Source: Gemmatimonadales bacterium
Lineage (GTDB): Bacteria; Gemmatimonadota; Gemmatimonadetes; Gemmatimonadales; GWC2-71-9
Direction of reading: 5' to 3'
Length of the DNA stretch: 32,597 nt
NCBI GenBank assembly: GCA_013140635.1
Contig: JABFSM010000261.1
Coordinates: 1-32,597, forward strand
Position 1 is the first letter of the stretch. The number at the start of each line of letters is the position of its first letter. A model generated the notes under the pieces. The model ran no database searches. It had not been told where the DNA came from and saw only the letters and a program-made list of their open reading frames with translations. Both the position numbers and the translations under genes were made by a program. Shown here piece by piece: positions 1 through 7,834 of the stretch.

Positions 1-2
1 AT

Positions 3-383
3 CCGACCACCGACGTGATCGCCGCGGCCCACATCACGGCGGTGGTCGGATCGGCCTATACGTCGGTGTCGTTCATCCGGACGCTCCGAGCGGGCTGGGA
101 GCGGCACACCACGCCGCTCATTATCGGTTTCATCGTAGCGTCGACGACCGTCTTCCTTGTCGTGGGGCGTCCGGTGGCCATCTTGATCGTGGTCGGCGCG
201 CTCAACGCCCTGGTGCTCCCGATCGGGCTCGCCGCGATGCTCCTGGCCTCACGGCGCGCGGATTTGATGGGAGGCTATCGGCACCCACTGTCGCTTACCG
301 TCGCCGGCACGGTGGTAGCCGTGGCGATGGCGGGGCTCGGGGCGTACACGCTGGTGACGCAGGTGCCGGGGTTATTCAAGTAG
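3..383 (+). CDS. NRAMP-like divalent metal transporter, C-terminal fragment
   Basis: The frame is open from base 3, so the gene begins upstream of the window; the GTG at 15 in the ORF track is internal. About 126 residues are visible with three strongly hydrophobic segments, the last ending a few residues before the stop. The stretch AAHITAVVGSAYTSVSF and the later NALVLPIGLAAMLL followed by DLMGGYRHP resemble the C-terminal helices of NRAMP-type (MntH-like) proton-coupled metal ion transporters, where a short RxLMG loop lies between the last two helices. The diagnostic metal-binding DPGN and MPH motifs of TM1 and TM6 would lie outside the window, so the family call rests on this C-terminal resemblance only. 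Another multi-helix cation transporter is possible. Confidence 0.6.
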   Translation, partial: PTTDVIAAAHITAVVGSAYTSVSFIRTLRAGWERHTTPLIIGFIVASTTVFLVVGRPVAILIVVGALNALVLPIGLAAMLLASRRADLMGGYRHPLSLTVAGTVVAVAMAGLGAYTLVTQVPGLFK

Positions 384-439
384 CCGATAGCTCTTCCCCC
401 CTGAAACGGGTACTTTCGTCAGACTCTGGCCCCCAACGC

Positions 440-1762
440 ATGGACATGATGCAGGTCGCCGGCAAGTACGAGGTGATTCGGTCGTTGGGCCGCGGGTCCT
501 TCGCCGAAACGCTCCTGGCGAAGGATCTGCGGCTCGGGCGCCAAGTCGCGATCAAGGTTCTGCATCCCCGGACGGCCCAAGATTGGAAGTCGTTCGAGCT
601 CTTCGAGCGGGAAGCGATGGTGCTTCGGGACCTGCGGCACCCGGCGATTCCCACCGTGCACGACACCTTTCGCGCCGAATGGCAAGGCGCGGAGGCCCAG
701 TTCCTCGTCATGGAGTACGTCGAGGGTGTCTCCCTCGCCCAGCTGATTACCGAACGGCGGCACCTCGACCCCTCCGATGTGCTGCACCTCTTCGTAGAAA
801 TGCTCGGTGTGCTCGACTACCTCCACACCCGGGTGCCGCCGGTGCTGCATCGCGATATCAAGCCCGCGAACATTCTCGTGCGCCCCGACGGTTCGCCGGC
901 GCTGGTCGATTTCGGGGCGGTCCGCAGCATCTATCGCCCATCCGAGGAAACCGGGTCCACGATCGTCGGCACTTACGGCTACATGCCGTATGAGCAAACG
1001 ATGGGGCAGGCGAGCCCCGCCAGCGATCTCTACGCCCTCGCCGCCACTTTCCTCCATCTTCTGACCCGCCGTGCGCCTCCCGACTTCATGCGGGAGGGCC
1101 GCATCGAAGTGCCGGAGGCGCTCGGCAACAACGAGGTGCTGCGCACCGTCCTGGCGAAGTCTCTCATGGCGGCTCCGTCGGAGCGCTACCAATCCGCGCG
1201 CGACGCGCGAAGGGCGCTTTTCGGCAGCGCCCCGGCCGTTGGAGAGTCCGCCGCTCCGGACAAGATCCAGCTTCCCGCCTTGCGGTCACTTCCTCCTATC
1301 GTCCTCGCCACGGTGTTGCCGCGGCCGTTCGATGAGGAGACGCGCACCGCCTATCGGCGGATCGCCTTCCGGGCCTGGGACTTGATGTCCCCGACCGAGA
1401 AGCCCTTCACGCCCCCATCGGTCATCGATCTGCTCGTGGTGGGACTCGTGTCGTTGGTGACCGCCGGCATCTTCCCGGCCATTTTCTGGAGTGCGGCGTG
1501 GAACCGAAAGCGAAAGACGCGGCATTTCCTTCGGAACGGCATGCTGACGACCGCGCGCGTCTTGGAGAAGACGCTCGAAGACCTGGCGTTTGGAGCGAAG
1601 CTTGCGCGCGTGCGCTACGAATTCGAGGCCGATGGCCAGCGGCATCGCGACTCCGATTCCACGCTTCCGTCGATCGCCGAGCGGTGGGACATCGGCGCGC
1701 CGATCCAGGTGCTCTACCTTCCCGACGAGGACTATGACAGCATCATCATCAGTGCCTCGTGA
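440..1762 (+). CDS. Serine/threonine protein kinase with C-terminal membrane segment and DUF3592-like domain
   Basis: This is a Hanks-type protein kinase of 440 residues. The glycine loop GRGSFAETLLA (18-28), the ATP lysine in VAIK (K39), the catalytic loop HRDIKPANIL (D139), the DFG Mg-binding motif (D157) and GTYGYMPYEQ in the activation/P+1 region are all intact, so it should be active. The kinase domain ends near residue 262. A linker leads to a hydrophobic segment at about 328-352, then a basic NRKRK stretch and a C-terminal domain (about 366-436) with the pattern TARVLEK...VRYEFEADGQ...IGAPIQVLYLP, typical of DUF3592-like domains. There are no PASTA, TPR or WD repeats. It heads a run with the MFS and ABC genes. 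ATG codons at 446 and 449 are alternative starts and no clear ribosome site separates them. Confidence 0.88.
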   Translation: MDMMQVAGKYEVIRSLGRGSFAETLLAKDLRLGRQVAIKVLHPRTAQDWKSFELFEREAMVLRDLRHPAIPTVHDTFRAEWQGAEAQFLVMEYVEGVSLAQLITERRHLDPSDVLHLFVEMLGVLDYLHTRVPPVLHRDIKPANILVRPDGSPALVDFGAVRSIYRPSEETGSTIVGTYGYMPYEQTMGQASPASDLYALAATFLHLLTRRAPPDFMREGRIEVPEALGNNEVLRTVLAKSLMAAPSERYQSARDARRALFGSAPAVGESAAPDKIQLPALRSLPPIVLATVLPRPFDEETRTAYRRIAFRAWDLMSPTEKPFTPPSVIDLLVVGLVSLVTAGIFPAIFWSAAWNRKRKTRHFLRNGMLTTARVLEKTLEDLAFGAKLARVRYEFEADGQRHRDSDSTLPSIAERWDIGAPIQVLYLPDEDYDSIIISAS

Positions 1763-3095
1763 GGCGGTGAACGTCTCACCCCCGGTCACGAAAAAAGAGA
1801 TCTTCGGCTGGGCGATGTTCGACTTCGCCAATTCGAGCTACACCACCGTCGTCATTACGGTGGTGTATTCGGCCTTTTTCGTCGGGCACATCGTTCCGCC
1901 CGGTTCCGGCATGCGCGACTCGTACTGGTCGATCGCGATTCTCCTGTCGACCGTCGTCGCGCTCGTGCTGTCCCCCTTGGCGGGCGCCATTTGCGATTAC
2001 AGCGGCAAGAAGAAGCGCTACCTCTTCTATTCGACGGCGGTCTGCGCGCTGGCCACCGCGTCGCTCGCCTTCGTCGGGCCCGGGGGCATCTGGCCGGCCA
2101 TCGCCCTCATCGTGGTGAGCAACGCCGCTTTCATGCTGAGCGAGTCGTTTTGCGGGAGCTTCCTCCCCGATATCTCGACGCCGAAGAACATGGGCAAGAT
2201 CTCCGGTATCGGATGGGGAATCGGCTACCTCGGTGGGCTCGCCAGTGTGATCGTGGCGACGAGAGTCATCATCCGCACCGACCCTCCGGAATCGGCGCCG
2301 TTCAAGTACATCGCCGAGAACCAAATGGCCATGGTGGCGATCGGGCTCTTCTTCTTCGTGGCGGCGCTACCGACCTTTCTGCTGGTGAAGAATCGAAGCC
2401 GTCCGGCGCCCGGATTCGAGCGGGCCGGATTCGGGAAACTGCTCGCGGCGGGATTCCGGGAATTCGCCCAAGGGGCGGCCACCGCGCGGAAGAACCGGAT
2501 TCTCTTCCAGTTCTTGGGCGCCTTCATGGTCTATATGGCCGGCCTCGACGCCATCGTGAAGTTCGTGGGTATCTACGCGCGGGAGGAGGTCCGCCTGAGC
2601 GCGGGAGAGCTGGGGATGCTGTTTCTGGTTCTGCAACTCTCGGCCGCCGCCGGTGCCCTTGTCTTCGGATGGCTCGAGGGGAAGATCGGACCCAAGCGTA
2701 CGGTGCTCCTGACCCTGGCGTGGTGGATCGTCGGGGTGTTAGGCATCTACTTTCTCGAGCAACTCGCCGCCCTGGGCGGCAGCGATCCCAAGCGGGTCTT
2801 CTACGGACTGGCGTTGATGGCCGGCGCCGGCATCGGGGCCACCCAAGCATCGAGCCGCACGGTGGTCGGGCTCCTCTCTCCACCCGACAAGACCGCCCAA
2901 ATGTTCGGCTTCTGGGGCATGTTTTCCCGCCTCGGCACCGTTCTGGGAACTTCGTTCGGTTTCGTGGCCGACGGATTCCAGTCGCGCCGGGCCGCGGTCC
3001 TCGTGGTGGTGGCCTTCTTCGTGCTGGGGGCGATTCTCCTCTCTCGGGTCGACATCGATAAGGGCATTCGCGACGCGCATGGTGCCCGCGCATGA
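1734..3095 (+). CDS. MFS transporter, UMF1/Atg22-like family
   Basis: This is a polytopic membrane protein of about 453 residues with roughly twelve hydrophobic segments. The N-terminal block KKEIFGWAMFDFANSSY is the hallmark of UMF1-family MFS proteins (related to yeast Atg22 vacuolar effluxers), and DYSGKKKRYL is the MFS loop 2-3 motif. The bacterial substrate is unknown; amino acid or small-metabolite efflux is the family's usual prediction. The start is uncertain. ATG 1734 overlaps the kinase by 29 bp and has GAGG just upstream; GTG 1767 would begin 4 bp after the kinase stop and fits the family N-terminus better. The longer ORF from 1590 is read-through in the kinase shadow frame. The stop overlaps the next start (ATGA), which indicates translational coupling. 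Confidence 0.85.
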   Translation: MTASSSVPREAVNVSPPVTKKEIFGWAMFDFANSSYTTVVITVVYSAFFVGHIVPPGSGMRDSYWSIAILLSTVVALVLSPLAGAICDYSGKKKRYLFYSTAVCALATASLAFVGPGGIWPAIALIVVSNAAFMLSESFCGSFLPDISTPKNMGKISGIGWGIGYLGGLASVIVATRVIIRTDPPESAPFKYIAENQMAMVAIGLFFFVAALPTFLLVKNRSRPAPGFERAGFGKLLAAGFREFAQGAATARKNRILFQFLGAFMVYMAGLDAIVKFVGIYAREEVRLSAGELGMLFLVLQLSAAAGALVFGWLEGKIGPKRTVLLTLAWWIVGVLGIYFLEQLAALGGSDPKRVFYGLALMAGAGIGATQASSRTVVGLLSPPDKTAQMFGFWGMFSRLGTVLGTSFGFVADGFQSRRAAVLVVVAFFVLGAILLSRVDIDKGIRDAHGARA

Positions 3096-4015
3096 TCGCG
3101 GCCAAGGGACTCTCCAAGAATTTCGGGGAGCACCGGGCGGTCGAAGCGCTCGATTTTCACGTGCCCGCGGGCGCACTCTGCGCGCTGCTCGGCCCCAATG
3201 GGGCCGGCAAGACCACGACCGTTCGCCTGCTGCTCGGGCTCCTTACGCCGACGGAAGGCAGGGCCGAAGTGGCGGGGGTCTCCCTCCCCGCAGCCGACGC
3301 GGCGGCGGCCAGGCTTCGGGCTCGTGCCGGCTTTCTGACCGAGTCGCCAGGGTTCTACGACAAGGTGAATGGCCGAGAGAATCTGGAGATCTTCGCGCGG
3401 CTCTACGGCCTGACGGGCGTCGATCTCAGTCGCCGGGTCGAGCATTGGCTCCGGCGGATGGACCTCTGGGAGGCGCGGGATCGGCCCTTTGCCACCTGGT
3501 CGAAGGGGATGAAGCAGCGACTGGCGCTCATTCGGGCGGTGATCCACGAACCCGAGGTGATCTTCCTCGACGAACCGACCGCGGGGCTCGATCCGGCGGC
3601 TTCCCGCGAAGTGCGCGATCTCATCGCCGGATTTCGGCGTGAAGGACGGACGATCCTCCTCTGCACCCATAACCTTGCCGAGGCGGCGGAGCTCGCCGAT
3701 CTAGTGGGCATCCTACGCAGGCGAATGCTCGCCTTCGGGGCGCCCGGTACGCTTTCCTCCGTGCGCCCGGAAGTCGAGATCACCCTCTCGGTGGATGCGG
3801 CCCCGATGGCCCGCCTCCTCGGAGGAATGGCCGGCGTCGACGAGTGCCGGGCGGAGGGCTCGATCCTGCGGTGCACCCTCGTCGATATCGTTCGGGATAC
3901 GCCTCACGTTGTGCGAACACTGGTAGGGCTGGGGGCCGACCTACTGAGCGTGCGGCCTCGCGTCCCCTCGTTGGAGGAAATCTATCTTCGGGCGGTGAGG
4001 GAGGATCATTCGTGA
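3092..4015 (+). CDS. ABC transporter ATP-binding protein (ABC-2 type exporter)
   Basis: This is a 307-residue nucleotide-binding subunit that powers the permease encoded next. Walker A is GPNGAGKTTT (34-43), the signature region reads TWSKGMKQRLAL (135-146) in place of the canonical LSGGQ form, and Walker B is VIFLDEPTAGLDP (156-168), with the switch His in CTHNLAEA. WSKGM-type signatures are common in DrrA/CcmA/NatA-like exporters, so the domain should be functional. About 80 C-terminal residues beyond the ATPase fold form an accessory domain like those of multidrug or lipid exporter ATPases. The start ATG overlaps the MFS stop and the stop overlaps the permease GTG start, so the three genes are probably translated together. 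The substrate cannot be deduced. Confidence 0.92.
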   Translation: MIAAKGLSKNFGEHRAVEALDFHVPAGALCALLGPNGAGKTTTVRLLLGLLTPTEGRAEVAGVSLPAADAAAARLRARAGFLTESPGFYDKVNGRENLEIFARLYGLTGVDLSRRVEHWLRRMDLWEARDRPFATWSKGMKQRLALIRAVIHEPEVIFLDEPTAGLDPAASREVRDLIAGFRREGRTILLCTHNLAEAAELADLVGILRRRMLAFGAPGTLSSVRPEVEITLSVDAAPMARLLGGMAGVDECRAEGSILRCTLVDIVRDTPHVVRTLVGLGADLLSVRPRVPSLEEIYLRAVREDHS

Positions 4016-4827
4016 ATCGGGAGATTCTCTTCCTCTTCCTCAGGAAAGAGCTCCGTGACTTGCGTGGCAATCGCCAGGTGTGGCCGGCCTATCTCATCCT
4101 GTCGGTGGTTGCCGCCGGCCTGCCGGTCTTGATGATGGCGCTTCTTCCCGTTCTCCTCGACCCGGCGCGCTCCGGGAACGACCCGGCCCTCGCGTTGCTG
4201 CACGACACGGTGGCCGCCGATCCCAGCCTTGTGGGCGCCACACCGGCCGAACGGGTAGCACGCCTTCTGCTCCGCGATCTGGGCATCTTCTATCTGTTTA
4301 TCGCGGTGATTCTCGCCAGCACCAGCGCGGCGCTTGCTCTGGTTCGCGAGAAAGAACAACGCACCCTCGAGCCGATTCTCGCCACCCCGATTCGCGACCG
4401 CGACCTCTTGCTGGCCAAACTTCTCGCCTCGCTGGGGCCGGCGATGCTCGCCACCTGGGCGGCGGCACTGGCCGGGACGGTGGCGGGCATGCTCGGCTCT
4501 TGGTGGCGTATCGGAGTGGTCATTCTTCCGACCGGTGGCAATCTTCTCGGCCTTCTCTTCCTCGCGCCCGCGCTCGCGGCCCTTGCCGCGCTTCTCGCGC
4601 TACGGGTCTCGGCGCGGTTTACCGATGTGCCCTCGGCCACCCAGTTCACGGGCCTGGTCGTGGTCCCAACGGCGCTCGTCATGGTTGCCATCGTTGGGCG
4701 GCCCGCCATGGCCGATCCGCTCGTGACCCTCACTTCCGCCGCCGTCGTGGCGGCGATCGCCGCGTGGTTCTTTTTCCGAAGCGTTCGCCGCTTCCGCCGC
4801 GAGGAGATTCTTACCCGCTGGCGCTAG
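4012..4827 (+). CDS. ABC-2 type transporter permease
   Basis: This is the 271-residue membrane partner of the preceding ATPase. The start is GTG 4012, which overlaps the ATPase stop (GTGA) and has GGGAGG six bases upstream. The ORF-track start at 3844 is too early. The protein begins with a cytoplasmic KELRDLRGNRQ amphipathic stretch, followed by a first membrane segment, an external loop and a cluster of five further hydrophobic segments. The block REKEQRTLEPILATPIRDRDLLLAK is the ABC-2 membrane domain signature just before the central helices and is also seen in NatB-type permeases. It is likely an exporter half-transporter that dimerises. It is the last gene of this plus-strand run and converges on the ADOP permease across a short repeat. 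Confidence 0.9.
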   Translation: MNREILFLFLRKELRDLRGNRQVWPAYLILSVVAAGLPVLMMALLPVLLDPARSGNDPALALLHDTVAADPSLVGATPAERVARLLLRDLGIFYLFIAVILASTSAALALVREKEQRTLEPILATPIRDRDLLLAKLLASLGPAMLATWAAALAGTVAGMLGSWWRIGVVILPTGGNLLGLLFLAPALAALAALLALRVSARFTDVPSATQFTGLVVVPTALVMVAIVGRPAMADPLVTLTSAAVVAAIAAWFFFRSVRRFRREEILTRWR

Positions 4828-4837
4828 TCGCGCCGCC

Positions 4838-4896
4838 GTCATTGCGTTAGCCACGCTGCCGTCATTGCGAGGCCCCGAAGGGGCCGAAGCAATCTC
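4838..4896. repeat. CATTGCGA-type dispersed repeat (copy 1)
   Basis: The convergent gap holds a half unit GTCATTGCG at 4838-4846 and a full unit at 4861-4896 that begins GTCATTGCGAGG and ends CGAAGCAATCTC. Its centre is a perfect 6-bp stem, GGCCCC-GAA-GGGGCC. The right end abuts the stop codon of the minus-strand permease gene. The same element recurs at 10930-11035 and, in a variant form, at 20874-20934. Elements of this REP-like family are known from many bacterial genomes. The hairpin could also stop transcription from either side, but there is no T-tract. Confidence 0.8.
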
Positions 4897-7318
4897 ACTC
4901 CCCCCTGAGCACCCGCATCGGCTGAATGCGGCTGGCACGAAGCGCCGGCGCCCACGCCGCCCCGAGCGCGACGAGGAAGACCAATCCTCCCACCAGCCCG
5001 AAGCTCACGGGATCGACCGGCGACACGCCATACAAGAACGGTTTGACCAGGCGAGTAGCGGCGGCCGCGGCGGCGGCGCCGGCAAGGACCCCCGCTCCGG
5101 CCACGCCGAGGATGCCGCCCATCACCAGACGGAGGATACCGTGAGGCGTCGCGCCTACCGCCATCCGAATGCCGAGCTCACGGAGGCGCCGCACGACCGT
5201 TCCCGTCGCCACCCCGTACACCCCCACTGCCGCGAGCAGTGCCGCCGCGATGGCGAAGAAGGTGATGAGGATCATCCGGAACCGCTCGGCGACCAGCGTG
5301 AGCTCGATGCGGTCGCTGAGCCGATCGATCCGGCTCACCACCACCGACGGGTCGATACCCCGGACGACGCCGCGAATCGGCCCAGTCAGTGCCGCGGGAT
5401 CTCCGCTGAAGCGCACCACGACGGCATCCGACCAGCGATCGGTCTGCGCAAGGGGGAGATAGAACGTCGCGGTCGGCTCCTCATCGAGGGAGCTATGGCG
5501 CACGTCGCCGACCACCCCCACGATGGTGAGCCAGGTCTTATCCACTCTGATCTTCATCCCGAGGGCTGGGCGGTCAGGCCAGAAACGGCGGGCCATCGCC
5601 TCATTCACGATCACCGCGTCGCCCGGACCGGCATCCTCCCGTCCGAAAAGACGGCCCACGCGGAGCGGAATCCCCGCCGTTTCGAAAAATCCGGGGCTCG
5701 CAACCCGCCACGCCGCATCGGTCTGCTCACCCGGCGGCACCGCCCGGCTCTCTGCGGCCTCGATGGTCGTCGAGCTTCGGCTCCCTTGAAACGGCACGCC
5801 CGAAGCCACCGCCACGGCGCGGACACCGGGGACCCCCGAAACCCGCTCGGCCACCTGGGTAAAGAACTGCCGGCGCGCCGCGGCGTTGCCGTACGCCGCG
5901 GACGGGGGATTCAACCGCACGCTCAAGATCTCGCTGCCGGCAAACCCGGGATCGACGGCGCGGAGTCGCTGATGGGTGCGCACCAAGAGGGCTGCGCCAA
6001 CCAACAGCACTACGACCAGGGCGCACTGTGCCAGCACGCCGAAGCGCTGCACCGCGCCGCGCTGGCGGGAAAGCCGGGTCGAGCCGGCTTGCAGGATTGC
6101 CGCCGGCGAGGTGCGGGCCAGCGCCATGATCGGGGCGAGAGAAAAAAGCATAGCGGTAAAGCCGGTGACGACCAGCGCCACCGCCGCGGCGCGACCGTCG
6201 ACCCGCGCAAACTCGAGCCGCGGAATGCCTTGCGGCGCGAGTGCGGTGAGCACCCGGACCGCGAGCATCGCCACCAGAATCCCAACCGCCGCGCCGAGGC
6301 CGGCCAGGATCGCGTTTTCGGTAAGGAGCTGCCGCACCAGGCGGTGGCGGCTTGCGCCCAGGGCAATGCGCGCGGCGATCTCGCCGTCACGCCCCCCCGC
6401 TTCGCCCAGTAGCAGTGTCGCGACATTGGCCGACGCGATGACGAGCAAGAGCACGGAGGCCCAAAGCAGCAGCAGAAGGGGCGCGCGAACGGCTCGGGTC
6501 GTGTCGAGCTTGAGGTCGCTGAGCCGGATCGCGACGGTATCGTTCGCCTCGCGGCTTCCGGTGGCCAGCGTCTGGGCCGCCTCGGCCACCGCGGTCTCGG
6601 GCGATACGCCGGGTTTGAGGAGGCCCAGCGCGTTGTAGTTCCAGTTATTGCGTTCCAGGTCGTACGAAGCGCTGCCCGCGGCGGTCCACACTTCCGAAGG
6701 CTCCGGCTCGCCCGCCATTCGGAACGTTTCGGGAAGAACGCCGACGACGAGATGTGGCTCGCCGCGGAGGGTAAGGCTCCGGCCCACCACCGATGAGTCG
6801 CCGCCGAAGCGGGTTCGCCACGCCTCGAACGAGAGCACGATGAGGCGTGCCGCGCCTACGCCGTCATCGCCGGGGAGAAACCACCGCCCCAGCGCGGGGC
6901 GCACGCCGAGCAGCGGCATCAGCGAGGCCGTGGCGCGACCGACCCGCACCTCCTCCGCGCCGCCGGGACCGGTGAGCACCCCGGTGCCCGACACCCACGC
7001 CGCGGTGGCCTCGAACGAGCGTTGCGAGGCCGCCCAGTCGAAATAATCCGGGAGCGCGACCGGTAACGCATCCCATTTGAGCGAACTTCTCGAGAGCACC
7101 GGGCTGTGGCGCCAGAACTGGCTCGTGCGCCAAACCGAAACGAGCCGGTCCTGGTCGCGGTACGGGAGCGGCTTGAGGAGCACACCGTCCACCAGGGAGA
7201 ACATCGAGGTGGCGGAGCCGATGCCGAGGGCAATTGTCGCGATGAGGAGCAGGGAGAAACGGGGACGGCGGGCCAGGATACGAAGGCCGAAACGGAGGTC
7301 GTCGCGGAACGATTGCAT
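4895..7318 (-). CDS. ADOP-type FtsX/MacB-like ABC permease
   Basis: This is an 807-residue inner-membrane protein of the acidobacterial duplicated orphan permease type. It opens with DDLRFGLRILARRPRFS and a first membrane helix (LLLIATIALGIGSATSMFSLVDGVLL), followed by a large periplasmic MacB-like core domain. It then has an FtsX helix bundle at about 270-400, a second periplasmic domain and a C-terminal FtsX bundle with AVGATPHGILRLV. The duplication of the FtsX module and the absence of an ATPase gene nearby are typical of ADOPs. Members are thought to act in efflux or envelope transport with ATPases encoded elsewhere, and the substrate is unknown. The start has AGGGA a few bases upstream. 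The gene follows DUF411 by 70 bp and may be the tail of the amidohydrolase-DUF411 transcript. Confidence 0.9.
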   Translation of the reverse strand: MQSFRDDLRFGLRILARRPRFSLLLIATIALGIGSATSMFSLVDGVLLKPLPYRDQDRLVSVWRTSQFWRHSPVLSRSSLKWDALPVALPDYFDWAASQRSFEATAAWVSGTGVLTGPGGAEEVRVGRATASLMPLLGVRPALGRWFLPGDDGVGAARLIVLSFEAWRTRFGGDSSVVGRSLTLRGEPHLVVGVLPETFRMAGEPEPSEVWTAAGSASYDLERNNWNYNALGLLKPGVSPETAVAEAAQTLATGSREANDTVAIRLSDLKLDTTRAVRAPLLLLLWASVLLLVIASANVATLLLGEAGGRDGEIAARIALGASRHRLVRQLLTENAILAGLGAAVGILVAMLAVRVLTALAPQGIPRLEFARVDGRAAAVALVVTGFTAMLFSLAPIMALARTSPAAILQAGSTRLSRQRGAVQRFGVLAQCALVVVLLVGAALLVRTHQRLRAVDPGFAGSEILSVRLNPPSAAYGNAAARRQFFTQVAERVSGVPGVRAVAVASGVPFQGSRSSTTIEAAESRAVPPGEQTDAAWRVASPGFFETAGIPLRVGRLFGREDAGPGDAVIVNEAMARRFWPDRPALGMKIRVDKTWLTIVGVVGDVRHSSLDEEPTATFYLPLAQTDRWSDAVVVRFSGDPAALTGPIRGVVRGIDPSVVVSRIDRLSDRIELTLVAERFRMILITFFAIAAALLAAVGVYGVATGTVVRRLRELGIRMAVGATPHGILRLVMGGILGVAGAGVLAGAAAAAAATRLVKPFLYGVSPVDPVSFGLVGGLVFLVALGAAWAPALRASRIQPMRVLRGE

Positions 7319-7388
7319 CGGTCCCTTTGGCGGAGGAGCTTCTGGTGAGAGCGCGCACCCCGCCGAAGGGTTGCGTGCCGGCTACCGT

Positions 7389-7832
7389 CTACCGCTTGGC
7401 GTAGACCGCGGTCTTACCCGTCTTGTCGAACGTCAGGACGTCGTACGGGTCCTTCCGCCCGCCCGCTTCCATGCCGGGCGAACCGGCCGGCATCCCCGGT
7501 ACCGCGAGTCCGGTGACTTTGGGCTTCTCGCGAAGGAGCCGCTGTACCAGATCGGCGGGTACATGGCCCTCGACGACGTAGCCGCCGACCAGCGCCGTGT
7601 GGCACGACGCAAGCGCGTCACCCACGCCGTAGCGCTTCTTGATCGCACTCATGTCAGGTGTGTCGATAGCGGAAACCTCGAATCCCGACTTCTGCATGAT
7701 CGCCACCCACGCCTTGCAGCACCCGCAGCCCGCATCTTTGTAGACCACCATCGGCGTCGCGGCGAGGCTCCGGCGGGGAAGGAATGGAATCGCCAGGGCG
7801 GCGGCAAGAAGCTGTCGGCGAGAGATGAGCAT
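7389..7832 (-). CDS. DUF411 family exported metal-binding-like protein
   Basis: This is a 147-residue DUF411 protein. The start chosen is ATG 7832, two bases after the amidohydrolase stop, because the protein then begins with a signal (MLISRRQLLAAALAIPFLPRRSLA) with a twin-arginine-like SRRQLL motif and an SLA cleavage site. The longer ORF start at 7889 adds 19 residues that do not look like part of a signal. The mature part has the DUF411 hallmark YKDAGCGCCKAW, a later conserved Cys in ASCHTALV, and GHVPADLVQRLL. DUF411 proteins are often linked to copper or other metal handling in the periplasm; the CxCC cluster supports metal or thiol chemistry, but the exact role is not established. No metal exporter lies beside it here. 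Confidence 0.88.
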   Translation of the reverse strand: MLISRRQLLAAALAIPFLPRRSLAATPMVVYKDAGCGCCKAWVAIMQKSGFEVSAIDTPDMSAIKKRYGVGDALASCHTALVGGYVVEGHVPADLVQRLLREKPKVTGLAVPGMPAGSPGMEAGGRKDPYDVLTFDKTGKTAVYAKR

Positions 7833-7834
7833 CG

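Noticed and set aside
4865-6412. 515-residue plus-strand ORF opposite the ADOP permease
   Set aside because: It starts in the dispersed repeat and has Arg/His/Gly-rich, low-complexity composition; the minus strand holds a clear permease.
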